Translations under genes and position numbers: made by a program
Notes under the pieces: generated by a model
The model's database searches: none
What the model was told of the DNA's origin: nothing
The model's input: only the letters and a program-made list of their open reading frames with translations
Shown here: one piece after another, positions 48,728 through 57,834 of the stretch
Position numbering within the stretch: position 1 is the stretch's first letter
How the letters are laid out: each line of letters opens with the position of its first letter
Source of the DNA: Marinobacter fonticola
Lineage (GTDB): Bacteria; Pseudomonadota; Gammaproteobacteria; Pseudomonadales; Oleiphilaceae
Length of the DNA: 64,000 nt
Direction: 5' to 3'
Assembly: GCF_008122265.1 (NCBI RefSeq)
Contig: NZ_CP043042.1
Location: 1,984,001 to 2,048,000, forward strand

Positions 48728-49756
48728 TCAGTTCTTCCTCGGGTCGAAGGCATCGCGTACCGCTTCACCGATGAACACGAGAAGCGTCAGCATGATCGCG
48801 AGGGTGATAAAGGCGGAGATACCCAGCCAGGGAGCGTGCAGGTTAGCTTTGCCCTGAGCAATAAGCTCCCCCAGGGACGGCGAGCCCGGCGGCAGCCCGA
48901 AGCCCAGGAAGTCCAGCGATGTAAGGCCGGTAATGGCGCCGGTCAAAATAAACGGTACGAAGGTAATGGTGGCCACCATGGCATTGGGCAGCATATGGCG
49001 AAACATGATCGTGCGATTATCCAGGCCCAACGCCCGGGCAGCCCGTACATACTCGAAATTGCGCGCCCTCAGGAACTCGGCTCGAACCACATCCACCAGT
49101 CCCATCCAACTGAACAGCAGCATGATACCGAGCAGCCACCAGAAGCTGGGCTGAACGATACTGGATAGAATGATCAACAGATAGAGCACTGGCAAACCCG
49201 ACCAGATTTCGACGAAGCGCTGGCCAATCAGGTCGACCTTGCCGCCATAGAAACCCTGCAGAGCGCCGACGATCACCCCGACGATGCAGCTGAAAAAGGT
49301 CAGCGTCAGGGCAAACAACACCGATATACGGAAGCCGTAGATCAGCCGGGCCACAACATCCCGGCCTTGGTCATCGGTACCCAGCCAGTTCACCGAAGAG
49401 GGCGGCGCGGGCGAGGGCACCTTCAGGTTGTAGTTGATCGTATCGTAGCTGAAGCGAATCGGCGGCCAGAGCATCCAGCCGTTGGCCTTGATTTCATCCG
49501 CGATGAAGGGATCCCGGTAGTCGGCCTCGGTGGGCAGGAAGCCCCCGAAGGTTTCCTCGTTAACCTGCTCGACGATGGGGAAATAGAGGTCGTCCTGATA
49601 GCTGACGACCAAGGGTTTGTCGTTGGCAACCACTTCGGCAAAAAGTGTCACGAAGAAAAGGACCAGAAACAGCCAAAGTGAATAAAACCCGCGCCGGTTG
49701 TTGCGGAAATTATGCAGACGACGGCGTTGGATGGGCGAGAGCTCGAAGGACGCCAT
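48728..49756 (-). CDS. yejE: ABC transporter permease YejE-like
   Basis: A 342-residue inner-membrane permease of the DppC/OppC group. A soluble insertion after the first helix (about residues 45-140) with LPTEADYRDPFIAD is typical for YejE. The EAA loop is EYVRAARALGLDNRTIMFRHMLPNA. It begins two bases after the yejB stop in transcription order. Confidence 0.93.
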   Translation of the reverse strand: MASFELSPIQRRRLHNFRNNRRGFYSLWLFLVLFFVTLFAEVVANDKPLVVSYQDDLYFPIVEQVNEETFGGFLPTEADYRDPFIADEIKANGWMLWPPIRFSYDTINYNLKVPSPAPPSSVNWLGTDDQGRDVVARLIYGFRISVLFALTLTFFSCIVGVIVGALQGFYGGKVDLIGQRFVEIWSGLPVLYLLIILSSIVQPSFWWLLGIMLLFSWMGLVDVVRAEFLRARNFEYVRAARALGLDNRTIMFRHMLPNAMVATITFVPFILTGAITGLTSLDFLGFGLPPGSPSLGELIAQGKANLHAPWLGISAFITLAIMLTLLVFIGEAVRDAFDPRKN

Positions 49757-49758
49757 GC

Positions 49759-50835
49759 TCAGCCCTCCCTGCTTTCAAAGTCGATACGCGGGTCCACCAG
49801 TACGTAGGTGAGGTCGCTGATGAGCTTCAACACCAGGCCCATAAGCGTAAATATATAGAGCGTTCCGAAGATCACCGGATAGTCCCGGTTGAGCGCCGCT
49901 TCGAAGCCCAGCAACCCGAGGCCATCGAGTGAGAAGATCACCTCGATCAGTAGCGAACCGGTAAAGAATAGGGCGACGAGCAACCCCGGCAGGCTGGCGA
50001 TGACAATCAGCATAGCGTTGCGGAACACATGGCCATAGAGGATACGGCGCTCCTCCAGACCTTTGGCGCGCGCGGTCACCACGTATTGCTTACCGATTTC
50101 ATCCAGGAAGGAATTTTTTGTCAGCAAGGTCAGGGTAGCAAAACCGCCAATTACGTTGGCCGTAACCGGTAGCGCCAGATGCCAGAAATAATCGCCGATT
50201 TTCTGGTACCAAGTCAGTTCTTCAAAGTTCGGTGAAGTAAGACCTCTCAACGGGAACCAGTCCCAGTAACTGCCGCCGGCGAATAGCACAATGAGTAGAA
50301 TAGCGAAAAGAAATCCGGGGATGGCATAGCCGACAATAATGACCGAGCTGGACCAGACGTCGAATCGTGTCCCGTCGGTGACCGCCTTCTTGATGCCCAG
50401 AGGTATTGAGATCAGATAGATAATGAGCGTCGACCAGAGCCCCAGCGAAATGGAAACGGGCAGCTTGTCGATGATCAGCTCGATGACCGTGCGGTCTCTG
50501 TAGAAACTCTCGCCGAAATCGAACGTGGCGTAGTCACCCAGCATCTTGAAGAAGCGCTCATGGGGTGGCTTATCGAAGCCGTAGAGTTGCTCCATTTCTT
50601 TCAGCAGTTCCGGCGGAAGTCCTTTGGCGCCTCGGGTTTGACCGCCTTCGCTGACCTCGGCGCCACCGCCGCCGGTGGCGCGGGCCAGGCTGCTGCCGCC
50701 CATGCCTTCCATTTCCGCGATCAGCTGTTCGACAGGGCCGCCGGGAGCCGCCTGCACAATCAGGAAATTGAGCAGCATAATGCCGATCAGAGTGGGGATA
50801 ATCAGCAACAGTCGTCTGAGGATGTAGACACCCAT
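49759..50835 (-). CDS. yejB: ABC transporter permease YejB-like
   Basis: A 358-residue permease of the DppB/OppB group with six membrane segments; [33 protein letters not shown] gives the N-terminal helix in blocks and the EAA loop is [26 protein letters not shown] Gly/Ser-rich stretch ([20 protein letters not shown]) interrupts residues about 46-66 and is unusual in length. Confidence 0.93.
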   Translation of the reverse strand: MGVYILRRLLLIIPTLIGIMLLNFLIVQAAPGGPVEQLIAEMEGMGGSSLARATGGGGAEVSEGGQTRGAKGLPPELLKEMEQLYGFDKPPHERFFKMLGDYATFDFGESFYRDRTVIELIIDKLPVSISLGLWSTLIIYLISIPLGIKKAVTDGTRFDVWSSSVIIVGYAIPGFLFAILLIVLFAGGSYWDWFPLRGLTSPNFEELTWYQKIGDYFWHLALPVTANVIGGFATLTLLTKNSFLDEIGKQYVVTARAKGLEERRILYGHVFRNAMLIVIASLPGLLVALFFTGSLLIEVIFSLDGLGLLGFEAALNRDYPVIFGTLYIFTLMGLVLKLISDLTYVLVDPRIDFESREG

Positions 50836-50866
50836 CAGTCAGCAGTTCCTTCTCTGAAAGCGGTTG

Positions 50867-52657
50867 TCAGGGTTTGACCCACCAGCGGGACAGGTCGATG
50901 CCGGATTTGGGTGTTGCTTCCGGCCGTGCGAGATGGTGCCAGTACGCAATGCGATCGACAGCCAGGTGCCACTGAGGCACAACGTAGTGGCCCCACAACA
51001 GCACGCGATCGAGGGCGCGGGTGCGGGTGACCAGCGATTCCCGGTCTGGCGCCTGAATGATTTTGGCGACAAGCTCGTCGACAACCGGGTCGCTCACGCC
51101 GATGTAATTCCGGGAGCCGGCCGTACCGGCATTTGACGAGTGCCAGTAGTCCCGCTGCTCGTTGCCGGGCGAGTCGGACTGGGCCAGCCCGAGTACCACC
51201 ATATCGAATTCGAAGTTACGTACACGCTGGACGTATTGATTGGTGTCGATCAGGCGCACCTCGACGTCGATACCCAGTTTCCCGAGGTTTTGCTTATAGG
51301 GCAGTACGACGCGTTCGAAGCTTTTTTGGCGAAGCAGAATCTCAAAGCGCAATGGTTTGCCACTGGCTGTTTCGACCATCTTGCCGTTCTTTATCGCGTA
51401 ACCTGCTTGCTGGAAAATTTTCATGGCCGAGCGCAAATTATCGCGCAGGCTGCTTCCACCGGTGGTGGAGGGCGGCTGGTATTCCTGATTGAACACTTCC
51501 GGAGGCAGCTGGTCACGGTAGGGCTCAAGCAACGCCAGTTCGTCGCCTTCGGGAAGCCCGCCGGACGCCAGATCGCTGTTCTCGAAGTAACTGTCTGTGC
51601 GGGTGTATTGACCGTAGAACAGGTTTTCGTTGGCCCAGTCGAAATCAAACCCGTAGGCCAGCGCCTCGCGAACCTTGCGGTTGTCAAACGGATGTTTGCT
51701 CGAGTTCATGATAAACGCCTGCATACCGACCGGACGACCATGGTGCACGGCTTCTTTGATGATGCGCTCTTCTTTTAGAGCGTCGGAAGCGTAGGCTGTT
51801 GCCCAATTTTTGGCAGAAGACTCAAGGCGGAAGTCGTAAATGCCGGCCTTGAACGCTTCCAGTGCAACAGTATCGTCGGAGTAGTAATCGTAGCGCACGG
51901 TATCGACGTTATGCCGGCCAACGTTGACGGGAAGGTCTTTCCCCCAATAGTCGGTATTCCGCTTATATGTGACGGAACGGCCGGCCTCGAATCGATCGAT
52001 CTGATAGGGGCCACTGCTGACCGGGATCGTCAGCCCGGACTCTTCGAAGTCGTTCTTTTCCCAGTAGTGTTGGGGCAGGATCGGCATTTGGCCCAGAATC
52101 AGCGGCAACTCCCGGTTCTGAGTCTCGCCAAAATCGAAACGCACGCGCCGCTCGCCTTCAACCGTCACACTCTTCACTTCCGAATAATAGTTGCGGTAGA
52201 AAGGGTGCCCCTTTTCCGTCAGCACGTTGAACGTATACGCCACGTCGTCCGCCGTAATCGGTTCGCCATCGGAAAAACGGGCTTCCGGACGGATATTGAA
52301 TATGACGTAAGAGCGGTCTTCCGGCGTTTCCAGCGACTCAGCAATCAGGCCGTACATGGTAAACGGCTCGTCAGCGGAGGCGGTCAGGAGACTGTCGTAG
52401 GTATAGGTCTCGATGCCGGCAGCGGCCACGCCTTTCAGCAGGAACGGATTAAGAGAGTCGTAGCCATTGGCAACCACGCCTTGGCGTAAGGTTCCACCCT
52501 TGGGGGCGTCAGGATTGACGTAATCGAAATGCTCGAAGGCGGGACCGTACTTCGGATCCCCGTGCATGGCCAGGCCGTGGACGGCTTCGGTAGCCTGGAG
52601 GGACGAGGCCAATAGCAACACTAGGAGGGTGATGACGGTCTGAGAAAATCGGATCAT
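50867..52657 (-). CDS. yejA: Peptide ABC transporter substrate-binding protein YejA-like
   Basis: A 596-residue periplasmic binding protein of the SBP_bac_5 (oligopeptide) family. Signal peptide MIRFSQTVITLLVLLLASSLQATEA; YTYDSLLTASADEPFTMYGLIAESLE and FSDGEPITADDVAYTFNVL are family signatures. In E. coli the YejABEF system imports peptides such as microcin C. First gene of the four-gene transporter operon, 31 bases before yejB. Confidence 0.92.
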   Translation of the reverse strand: MIRFSQTVITLLVLLLASSLQATEAVHGLAMHGDPKYGPAFEHFDYVNPDAPKGGTLRQGVVANGYDSLNPFLLKGVAAAGIETYTYDSLLTASADEPFTMYGLIAESLETPEDRSYVIFNIRPEARFSDGEPITADDVAYTFNVLTEKGHPFYRNYYSEVKSVTVEGERRVRFDFGETQNRELPLILGQMPILPQHYWEKNDFEESGLTIPVSSGPYQIDRFEAGRSVTYKRNTDYWGKDLPVNVGRHNVDTVRYDYYSDDTVALEAFKAGIYDFRLESSAKNWATAYASDALKEERIIKEAVHHGRPVGMQAFIMNSSKHPFDNRKVREALAYGFDFDWANENLFYGQYTRTDSYFENSDLASGGLPEGDELALLEPYRDQLPPEVFNQEYQPPSTTGGSSLRDNLRSAMKIFQQAGYAIKNGKMVETASGKPLRFEILLRQKSFERVVLPYKQNLGKLGIDVEVRLIDTNQYVQRVRNFEFDMVVLGLAQSDSPGNEQRDYWHSSNAGTAGSRNYIGVSDPVVDELVAKIIQAPDRESLVTRTRALDRVLLWGHYVVPQWHLAVDRIAYWHHLARPEATPKSGIDLSRWWVKP

Positions 52658-52710
52658 GAACTCCGCTCTTTTTCTGGTGGCTGACCGTCACATCCATATT
52701 GTGTGTGCGA

Positions 52711-54438
52711 TCAGGGGCTTCGGCGAATATCGACGTAGAGTACCAGACTTTGTCCAGGCTGGAGATAATTGTTGATATCCAGGCTGTTCCAGCTCGCGAT
52801 ATCCCTCACATTGACGTTAAAACGACCCGCAATACGCGCCAGGGAATCACCCTTGCGTACTCGGTAACCGACTTTCCGCACCATGTCGGAGGAGGCCCGG
52901 CTACTGGCTTTGGCCAGCTGTTGAGTACCGGCATCTTTAGACCAGATGACCAGCTTGGTGCCCGGCATCAGCGGATCGCCCGGGGCCATGCCGTTCCATT
53001 TGGCCAGCTGGCGAACGCCGACCTTGTGGTCCCTGGCGATGTCCCAGAACGTATCTCCCCTTTGAACGAGATGCTCGATGCGAGTTCCATCGCTGCGCCG
53101 GCCGGTGGCGGCCTGTTTGTCCTTAAGGCGTTCGCCGGCACTCAGGGCATAAGCCGTGGTGCCCCTGGCGGACGTGGGAATCAATAGGCGCTGATCGACC
53201 CGGATCAGGTTGGAGCGCATGTGATTGACTTGTTTGATGACGTCCGGCGTGGTGCCGAATTGACGGGCGATTTTGATCAAGCTGTCGCCGCTACGCACTT
53301 TGTAGTTCTTCCACGACACGCGCATGTCCGGATCAAGCGATGCCAGGCCCTGGCGGAATTTTTCGGCGTTCTTTACCGGCACCAGCAGACGATGCGGACC
53401 ATCGGGCGAGGTGGCCCAGCGGTTGTAGGCCGGATTCAGCAGGTAGACTTCTTCGATGTCGACGCCCGCCAGTTCAGCGGCCTGGGCCAAGTCGATTTGA
53501 GAGCCGGTATCGACAACGTCGAAGTAGGGCTCGTCCGGAATCGGGGGCAGGGTAATACCGTAGGCTTCCGGGTTCTGGATGATCTTGGCGATGGCGATCA
53601 GCTTGGGGACATACTCGCGGGTTTCCCGCGGTAGGTCGAGTGACCAGTAGTCGGTCGGTAGGCTGCGGGCTTCGTTGCGGCGGATGGCACGGCCCACGGT
53701 CCCTGCGCCACTGTTGTAGGAGGCGAGGCCCAGCAGGTAGTTGCCGTCGAAACGGCTGCTCAAGGCGTCGAGGTATGCCAGCGCACCATCGGTAGCCGAC
53801 ATGACGTCGCGGCGTTGATCATGCCACCAGCTCTGATTGAGATCGTAGACTCGGCCGGTAGAGGGAATAAACTGCCATAGCCCGGCTGCACGGCCATGAG
53901 AATAGGCAAACGGATCGAACGCGCTTTCCACCACCGGGAGCAGGGCGAATTCGCCCGGCAGGTCACGCTCCTCCACCTCCGTAACGATGTAGTAAAGGTA
54001 GCGGCGAGCCCGCTTCGCCACTCGGTCGATGTAACGTGGATGGCTGGCATACCAGTTCAGCTGTTGCTCAATGCGTTCGTTGCTCAGCGTCAAGTCGAGG
54101 CCGAATTGCTCCCGTAGACGGCTCCATAGATCGTGCGCGACTTCATCTGCTTCAACGGTTTCTTCTGTGGGCTGCTCGAGACGCTCCCTGGCCCGGGCGG
54201 CCTGGGACTTGAGGGACGGTTCGATGGCGTCGTCAAGGACGGTGGTGTCGTCGGAGGGGGTCTCACCTTCAATGGCGGCTTTCAGTTCGTCGTCGCCGGC
54301 CGCAATAGAGACGCGTTCCGATTCGAGGAGTTCCCCTTCGCTGAGAGAACCGTTCTCCTCGTTCTGCCCGGAAAATGTCTGGCAACCGGCGAGCAGAATC
54401 GAGAGAAGAAGGGCAGATATCAGTCTTGCCAATGTCAT
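52711..54438 (-). CDS. mltD: Membrane-bound lytic murein transglycosylase D
   Basis: MltD cuts peptidoglycan glycan strands, leaving anhydro-ends. The 575-residue lipoprotein has a lipobox LLAGC (Cys19), an acidic linker, the lysozyme-like domain with catalytic Glu171 in LLPVVESAFDPFAYSHG and LASYNSGAGTVGRAIRRN. Three LysM modules follow, at about residues 379-421, 452-495 and 529-572. Start at 54438, downstream of a good promoter; an upstream in-frame reading to 54534 has no site. It precedes yejA in the same direction. Confidence 0.93.
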   Translation of the reverse strand: MTLARLISALLLSILLAGCQTFSGQNEENGSLSEGELLESERVSIAAGDDELKAAIEGETPSDDTTVLDDAIEPSLKSQAARARERLEQPTEETVEADEVAHDLWSRLREQFGLDLTLSNERIEQQLNWYASHPRYIDRVAKRARRYLYYIVTEVEERDLPGEFALLPVVESAFDPFAYSHGRAAGLWQFIPSTGRVYDLNQSWWHDQRRDVMSATDGALAYLDALSSRFDGNYLLGLASYNSGAGTVGRAIRRNEARSLPTDYWSLDLPRETREYVPKLIAIAKIIQNPEAYGITLPPIPDEPYFDVVDTGSQIDLAQAAELAGVDIEEVYLLNPAYNRWATSPDGPHRLLVPVKNAEKFRQGLASLDPDMRVSWKNYKVRSGDSLIKIARQFGTTPDVIKQVNHMRSNLIRVDQRLLIPTSARGTTAYALSAGERLKDKQAATGRRSDGTRIEHLVQRGDTFWDIARDHKVGVRQLAKWNGMAPGDPLMPGTKLVIWSKDAGTQQLAKASSRASSDMVRKVGYRVRKGDSLARIAGRFNVNVRDIASWNSLDINNYLQPGQSLVLYVDIRRSP

Positions 54439-54517
54439 AAACCGTCCGATATGTCCTGAGCTGCTGAGTGTGGGGCAGCGTGGCTTGGCGCTGCAACCCG
54501 CAGCAAAACTTCGCCGG

Positions 54518-54547
54518 ATTCTATGGGAAGCCATTTTAGGGGGTCAA
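54518..54547 (-). promoter_or_regulatory. Sigma-70 promoter of mltD
   Basis: On the minus strand TTGACC (54547-54542), 18-bp spacer and TAGAAT (54523-54518) match the consensus at 5 of 6 and 5 of 6 positions. The predicted leader to the mltD ATG is about 70 bases. Confidence 0.6.
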
Positions 54548-54588
54548 GAAAGCGTTTGTTACGTCCCGTATAGTTCAGAACGTAATAA

Positions 54589-55386
54589 TTAGAATGTGTC
54601 TTTCGCGCGCCTTACTTGCGCAAAAACGCGGTCCTCGCCACTGAACTCGCCGTCCACGTCAACGCCGCGCTTGCCAACGGCCTGGGCCACCGCATCGTCG
54701 TCCCAGCGCAGGAACGGATTGAGCGCAAGCTCCTCTTCAAGCGTTGTCGGCAGGGTGGGTTCGCCGTTCTCGCGTTTCTGCTTACAGGCCGCCTCGAAGG
54801 CTTCGAGCCCATCGTCGTCGGGCAACAGGTCGCGGGAAAAGCGCAGGTTGGCCAGCGTATACTCGTGGGCACAATAAACCCGGGTATTGGGCGGCAGGCC
54901 GCGCAGTTTGGCCAGGGACTGACGCATCTGGACCGGAGTACCTTCGAACAGGCGCCCGCACCCGCAGGCAAAGAGCGTGTCGCCGCAAAACAGGGCCGGC
55001 GCGTCGTCGGTCACGTTCTGCTCGGAAATATAAGCGATGTGGTCAAGCGTATGTCCGGGCACTTCAAGTACGCTAAAGGTGATGTGCTGCCAGGTGACCG
55101 TATCGCCCTCTAGCAAAGGCTTGCTGATGCCATCGAAGGGAGAGTCCTTGGGGCCGTATATCTCTTTTGGGCGATACTTGCGCTCCAGGTCGGCTACGCC
55201 ACCGACGTGATCGGGATGATGATGAGTGATCAGGATCACATCGAGTGTCAGGCCGTTTTCCGTAAGAAAGCGCTCGACCGGCTCTGACTGCCCGGGGTCG
55301 ACGATGGCGGCAAGGTTGGTGTCGTGATCGATCAGGCACCAAATATAGTTGTCACTGAATGCGGGTATGGGAACGATAGAAAACAT
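54589..55386 (-). CDS. gloB: Hydroxyacylglutathione hydrolase (glyoxalase II)
   Basis: GloB hydrolyses S-lactoylglutathione, finishing methylglyoxal detoxification. The 265-residue metallo-beta-lactamase-fold enzyme has the metal motif THHHPDH at residues 54-60, further ligands in VPGHTLDHIAY and FCGDTLFACGCGRLFEGT, and the glutathione-binding YCAHEYTLANLRFS. Divergent from the methyltransferase gene. ATG at 55386 is preferred to a GTG two codons upstream. Confidence 0.95.
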   Translation of the reverse strand: MFSIVPIPAFSDNYIWCLIDHDTNLAAIVDPGQSEPVERFLTENGLTLDVILITHHHPDHVGGVADLERKYRPKEIYGPKDSPFDGISKPLLEGDTVTWQHITFSVLEVPGHTLDHIAYISEQNVTDDAPALFCGDTLFACGCGRLFEGTPVQMRQSLAKLRGLPPNTRVYCAHEYTLANLRFSRDLLPDDDGLEAFEAACKQKRENGEPTLPTTLEEELALNPFLRWDDDAVAQAVGKRGVDVDGEFSGEDRVFAQVRRAKDTF

Positions 55387-55496
55387 AATCACCGGCTGCG
55401 GTCAGCGAATGTAGACTGTTATCATAAAGGATTGCACGGGGCGGCCCAAGTTTCCGCGTATTCGTTCACCGTGATACTCGCTCTCAGAGGGAAGTC

Positions 55497-56297
55497 ATGG
55501 CCAAATCCGGCACCATTAACTACAGTTCGCAGCGAGATGCCTTTGAAGGGTGGTTTCAGACGCCCCTTGGCCGGGCTTTGCTGGCGGATCAACGTGCGCA
55601 GATCGATGCGCAGCTCGCCAGGCATAGCGGCGCTCATCAACTACTGATTTCCGTGAGTCACCGCCTGCCACTGGCCAGGTCGACGGATTTCAGTATGCGC
55701 ATGATGACGACGCCTCATTGGACGAGCCATCTTCCCGACGGTTTGGTGGTGTGCAACCCGGAGGAGCTGCCGTTTCCCAGCGAATCGGTCGATCTGGTTG
55801 TCATGCACCATACCCATGATTTTTCGGAGCGGCCGCATCAAGTGGTCAGGGAGGCTGCGCGCATTCTTCGCAGCTCAGGGCATTTGGTGATTATCGGCTT
55901 CAACCCTTTTAGCCTCTGGGGATTGCGTAAACTCATGGCCCGCCGGCAACAGCCGCCCTGGAGCGGTCGCTTTGCCACCGCCAACCGGCTGGAAGACTGG
56001 CTCAGTTTGCTCGAGTTTGAAATCGAAGCGTCGTCCAGCCACTTCTTTCGCCCGCCGCTAAAAGGCCAGCACGCACTTGACCGGCTGATTTCTCTGGAGA
56101 AATTTGGCCGCAGGTTGCATCTTCCCGCAGGCGCCTATTACTGTATCCGCGCCGAAAAGAGAGTGCTGGGCCGCACGACCAACCGCATCCGTTGGCGCAA
56201 GCCAAAGCCGGTTTCGATGCCCGTTGCCGGTGCCATGGGATCCTCGAGCGCGGCTCGCCGTGCCGCCGAGGACTCGCCTTCCAGATATCAGGATTAA
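55497..56297 (+). CDS. SAM-dependent methyltransferase-like protein
   Basis: A 266-residue class I methyltransferase-like protein in the gloB-rnhA position it occupies in P. aeruginosa. The C-terminal half of the fold is recognisable: [53 protein letters not shown]. The SAM-binding motif I is not evident, [14 protein letters not shown] standing where a Gly-rich loop is expected; this degeneracy is a family trait as I recall it, so activity is uncertain. The ATG has AGAGGGAAG upstream. The target is unknown. Confidence 0.82.
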   Translation: MAKSGTINYSSQRDAFEGWFQTPLGRALLADQRAQIDAQLARHSGAHQLLISVSHRLPLARSTDFSMRMMTTPHWTSHLPDGLVVCNPEELPFPSESVDLVVMHHTHDFSERPHQVVREAARILRSSGHLVIIGFNPFSLWGLRKLMARRQQPPWSGRFATANRLEDWLSLLEFEIEASSSHFFRPPLKGQHALDRLISLEKFGRRLHLPAGAYYCIRAEKRVLGRTTNRIRWRKPKPVSMPVAGAMGSSSAARRAAEDSPSRYQD

Positions 56298-56302
56298 GGG
56301 TT

Positions 56303-56749
56303 ATGACAAAACGCGTTGTGCTTTACACCGATGGCGCCTGTAAAGGCAATCCGGGGCCCGGTGGTTGGGGTGCGGTGTTGAGCTACGGTGACGCCGAGCG
56401 GGAACTTCACGGGGGCGAACGGGAAACGACCAACAATAGAATGGAACTTATGGCTGCGATTCAGGGCCTGAAGGCGCTCAAGCGCTCCTGTCAGGTCGAT
56501 GTCTACACGGACTCCCAGTACGTCCGCAAGGGCATTAGCGAGTGGATGCATAACTGGAAAAAGAATGGTTGGAAAACGGCCGCCAAGAAACCTGTGAAGA
56601 ATGCCGACCTTTGGATGGCACTGGATGAGGAAGTCCGACGCCATGAGATTAACTGGCATTGGGTCAAAGGCCATGCCGGCGTACCCGGCAACGAGCGTGC
56701 GGACGCGCTGGCTAATAAGGGAGTTGAAGAACTCTCTGCATCTGCCTGA
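56303..56749 (+). CDS. rnhA: Ribonuclease HI
   Basis: RNase HI degrades the RNA of RNA-DNA hybrids. The 148-residue protein has the four catalytic acids: Asp10 in [16 protein letters not shown], Glu48 in NNRMELMAA, Asp70 in YTDSQYV and Asp134 in [10 protein letters not shown], plus His124 in VKGHAG. Start at 56303 with AAGGGTT upstream, five bases after the methyltransferase stop. dnaQ follows, the order seen in enterics and Pseudomonas. Confidence 0.97.
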   Translation: MTKRVVLYTDGACKGNPGPGGWGAVLSYGDAERELHGGERETTNNRMELMAAIQGLKALKRSCQVDVYTDSQYVRKGISEWMHNWKKNGWKTAAKKPVKNADLWMALDEEVRRHEINWHWVKGHAGVPGNERADALANKGVEELSASA

Positions 56750-56785
56750 TATTAAAGTATTAAAGAAGTAATTCCGGAGCGGACT

Positions 56786-57511
56786 ATGCGACAAATTGTG
56801 CTCGACACCGAGACCACGGGTATTGACCCGGAACAGGGACACCGCATTATCGAAATTGGCTGTGTGGAGTTGATGGAGCGGCAGCTCACCGGTCGTCATT
56901 ACCACGTCTACATCAACCCCGAGCGTGAGGTCGAGGCCGAGGCGATCCAGATCCACGGCATCACCAACGACTTCCTGGCAGATAAGCCGCTGTTCCGGGA
57001 TATCGCGACCGAATTCTTTGAGTTCATCAAGGGTGCTGAGCTGGTCATTCACAACGCAGCGTTCGACGTGGGTTTCATGGACCACGAATTCCGCAAGCTG
57101 GGTACTGGCTGGAAGGTCGCAGAGCATTGCGGTGTGGTGGACTCATTGGCCATTGCCCGTAAGAGGCACCCTGGCCAGAAGAATAATCTCGACGCCCTGT
57201 GTAAGCGCTATGGTGTAGACAACAGCAACCGTGAGCTCCACGGCGCTTTGCTCGACGCCGAGATCCTTGCCGATGTCTTCCTCCTGCTAACCGGTGGGCA
57301 AACCGCCTTCTCATTGGATGCCGGCGCTGCGGATAGCGGTGACGCGGACGGTCGTATTCGCCGGCTATCGGCCGAGCGCCCTAAAACGCGGGTTATCCGC
57401 GCCAGCGATGAAGAAGTCCAGGCTCACGCCGAATTCCTCAAGGTCGTCGGTAAAGCCAGTGGCGAAGCGCTTTGGAACAAGCTGGAACCCGCGCCCCAAG
57501 CGGCCGAGTAA
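56786..57511 (+). CDS. dnaQ: DNA polymerase III subunit epsilon (proofreading exonuclease)
   Basis: DnaQ removes misincorporated bases during replication. The 241 residues show ExoI LDTETTGIDP (Asp7, Glu9), ExoII in VIHNAAFDVGFMDHEF and ExoIII in HGALLDAEILADVF, followed by a Gly/Asp linker and a C-terminal tail that binds the alpha subunit. It follows rnhA by 36 bases. Confidence 0.97.
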   Translation: MRQIVLDTETTGIDPEQGHRIIEIGCVELMERQLTGRHYHVYINPEREVEAEAIQIHGITNDFLADKPLFRDIATEFFEFIKGAELVIHNAAFDVGFMDHEFRKLGTGWKVAEHCGVVDSLAIARKRHPGQKNNLDALCKRYGVDNSNRELHGALLDAEILADVFLLLTGGQTAFSLDAGAADSGDADGRIRRLSAERPKTRVIRASDEEVQAHAEFLKVVGKASGEALWNKLEPAPQAAE

Positions 57512-57563
57512 GTACCCGGTAATGCGTTGTAAAGAGCGGATAAATAAGTACACACAGCCGTTC

Positions 57564-57591
57564 TTGAGGTGCTTCAAATTTGTGTTATAAG
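57564..57591 (+). promoter_or_regulatory. Promoter candidate upstream of fimL
   Basis: TTGAGG (57564-57569), 16-bp spacer and TATAAG (57586-57591) with an extended TGT before the -10. The 323-base gap between dnaQ and fimL also holds a CGTCCC/GGGACG hairpin near 57690-57705 and ACGCGC/GCGCGT at 57703-57718; no gene is seen in it. Confidence 0.45.
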
Positions 57592-57834
57592 TAGAGGTTA
57601 GTTCGACAATTTTCGGAACACGGCCGGCGCATAAGAACCTTCAATAACCGAAGTTTGACCGGCATTCTCGGTAAATGCCTCTGATAGCCGTCCCGGGATG
57701 GGACGCGCTTTTGCGCGTTAGCCAGCGTTTTAACGATAGCCACAGGTGGTGCCGGTCAGCCGGTCAGAGTCGTCATCTGAAAGCTCGGCAGGGGAAGCGG
57801 TGCTCTCCGCATTTTCTATGGGAAGCGTCATTAT

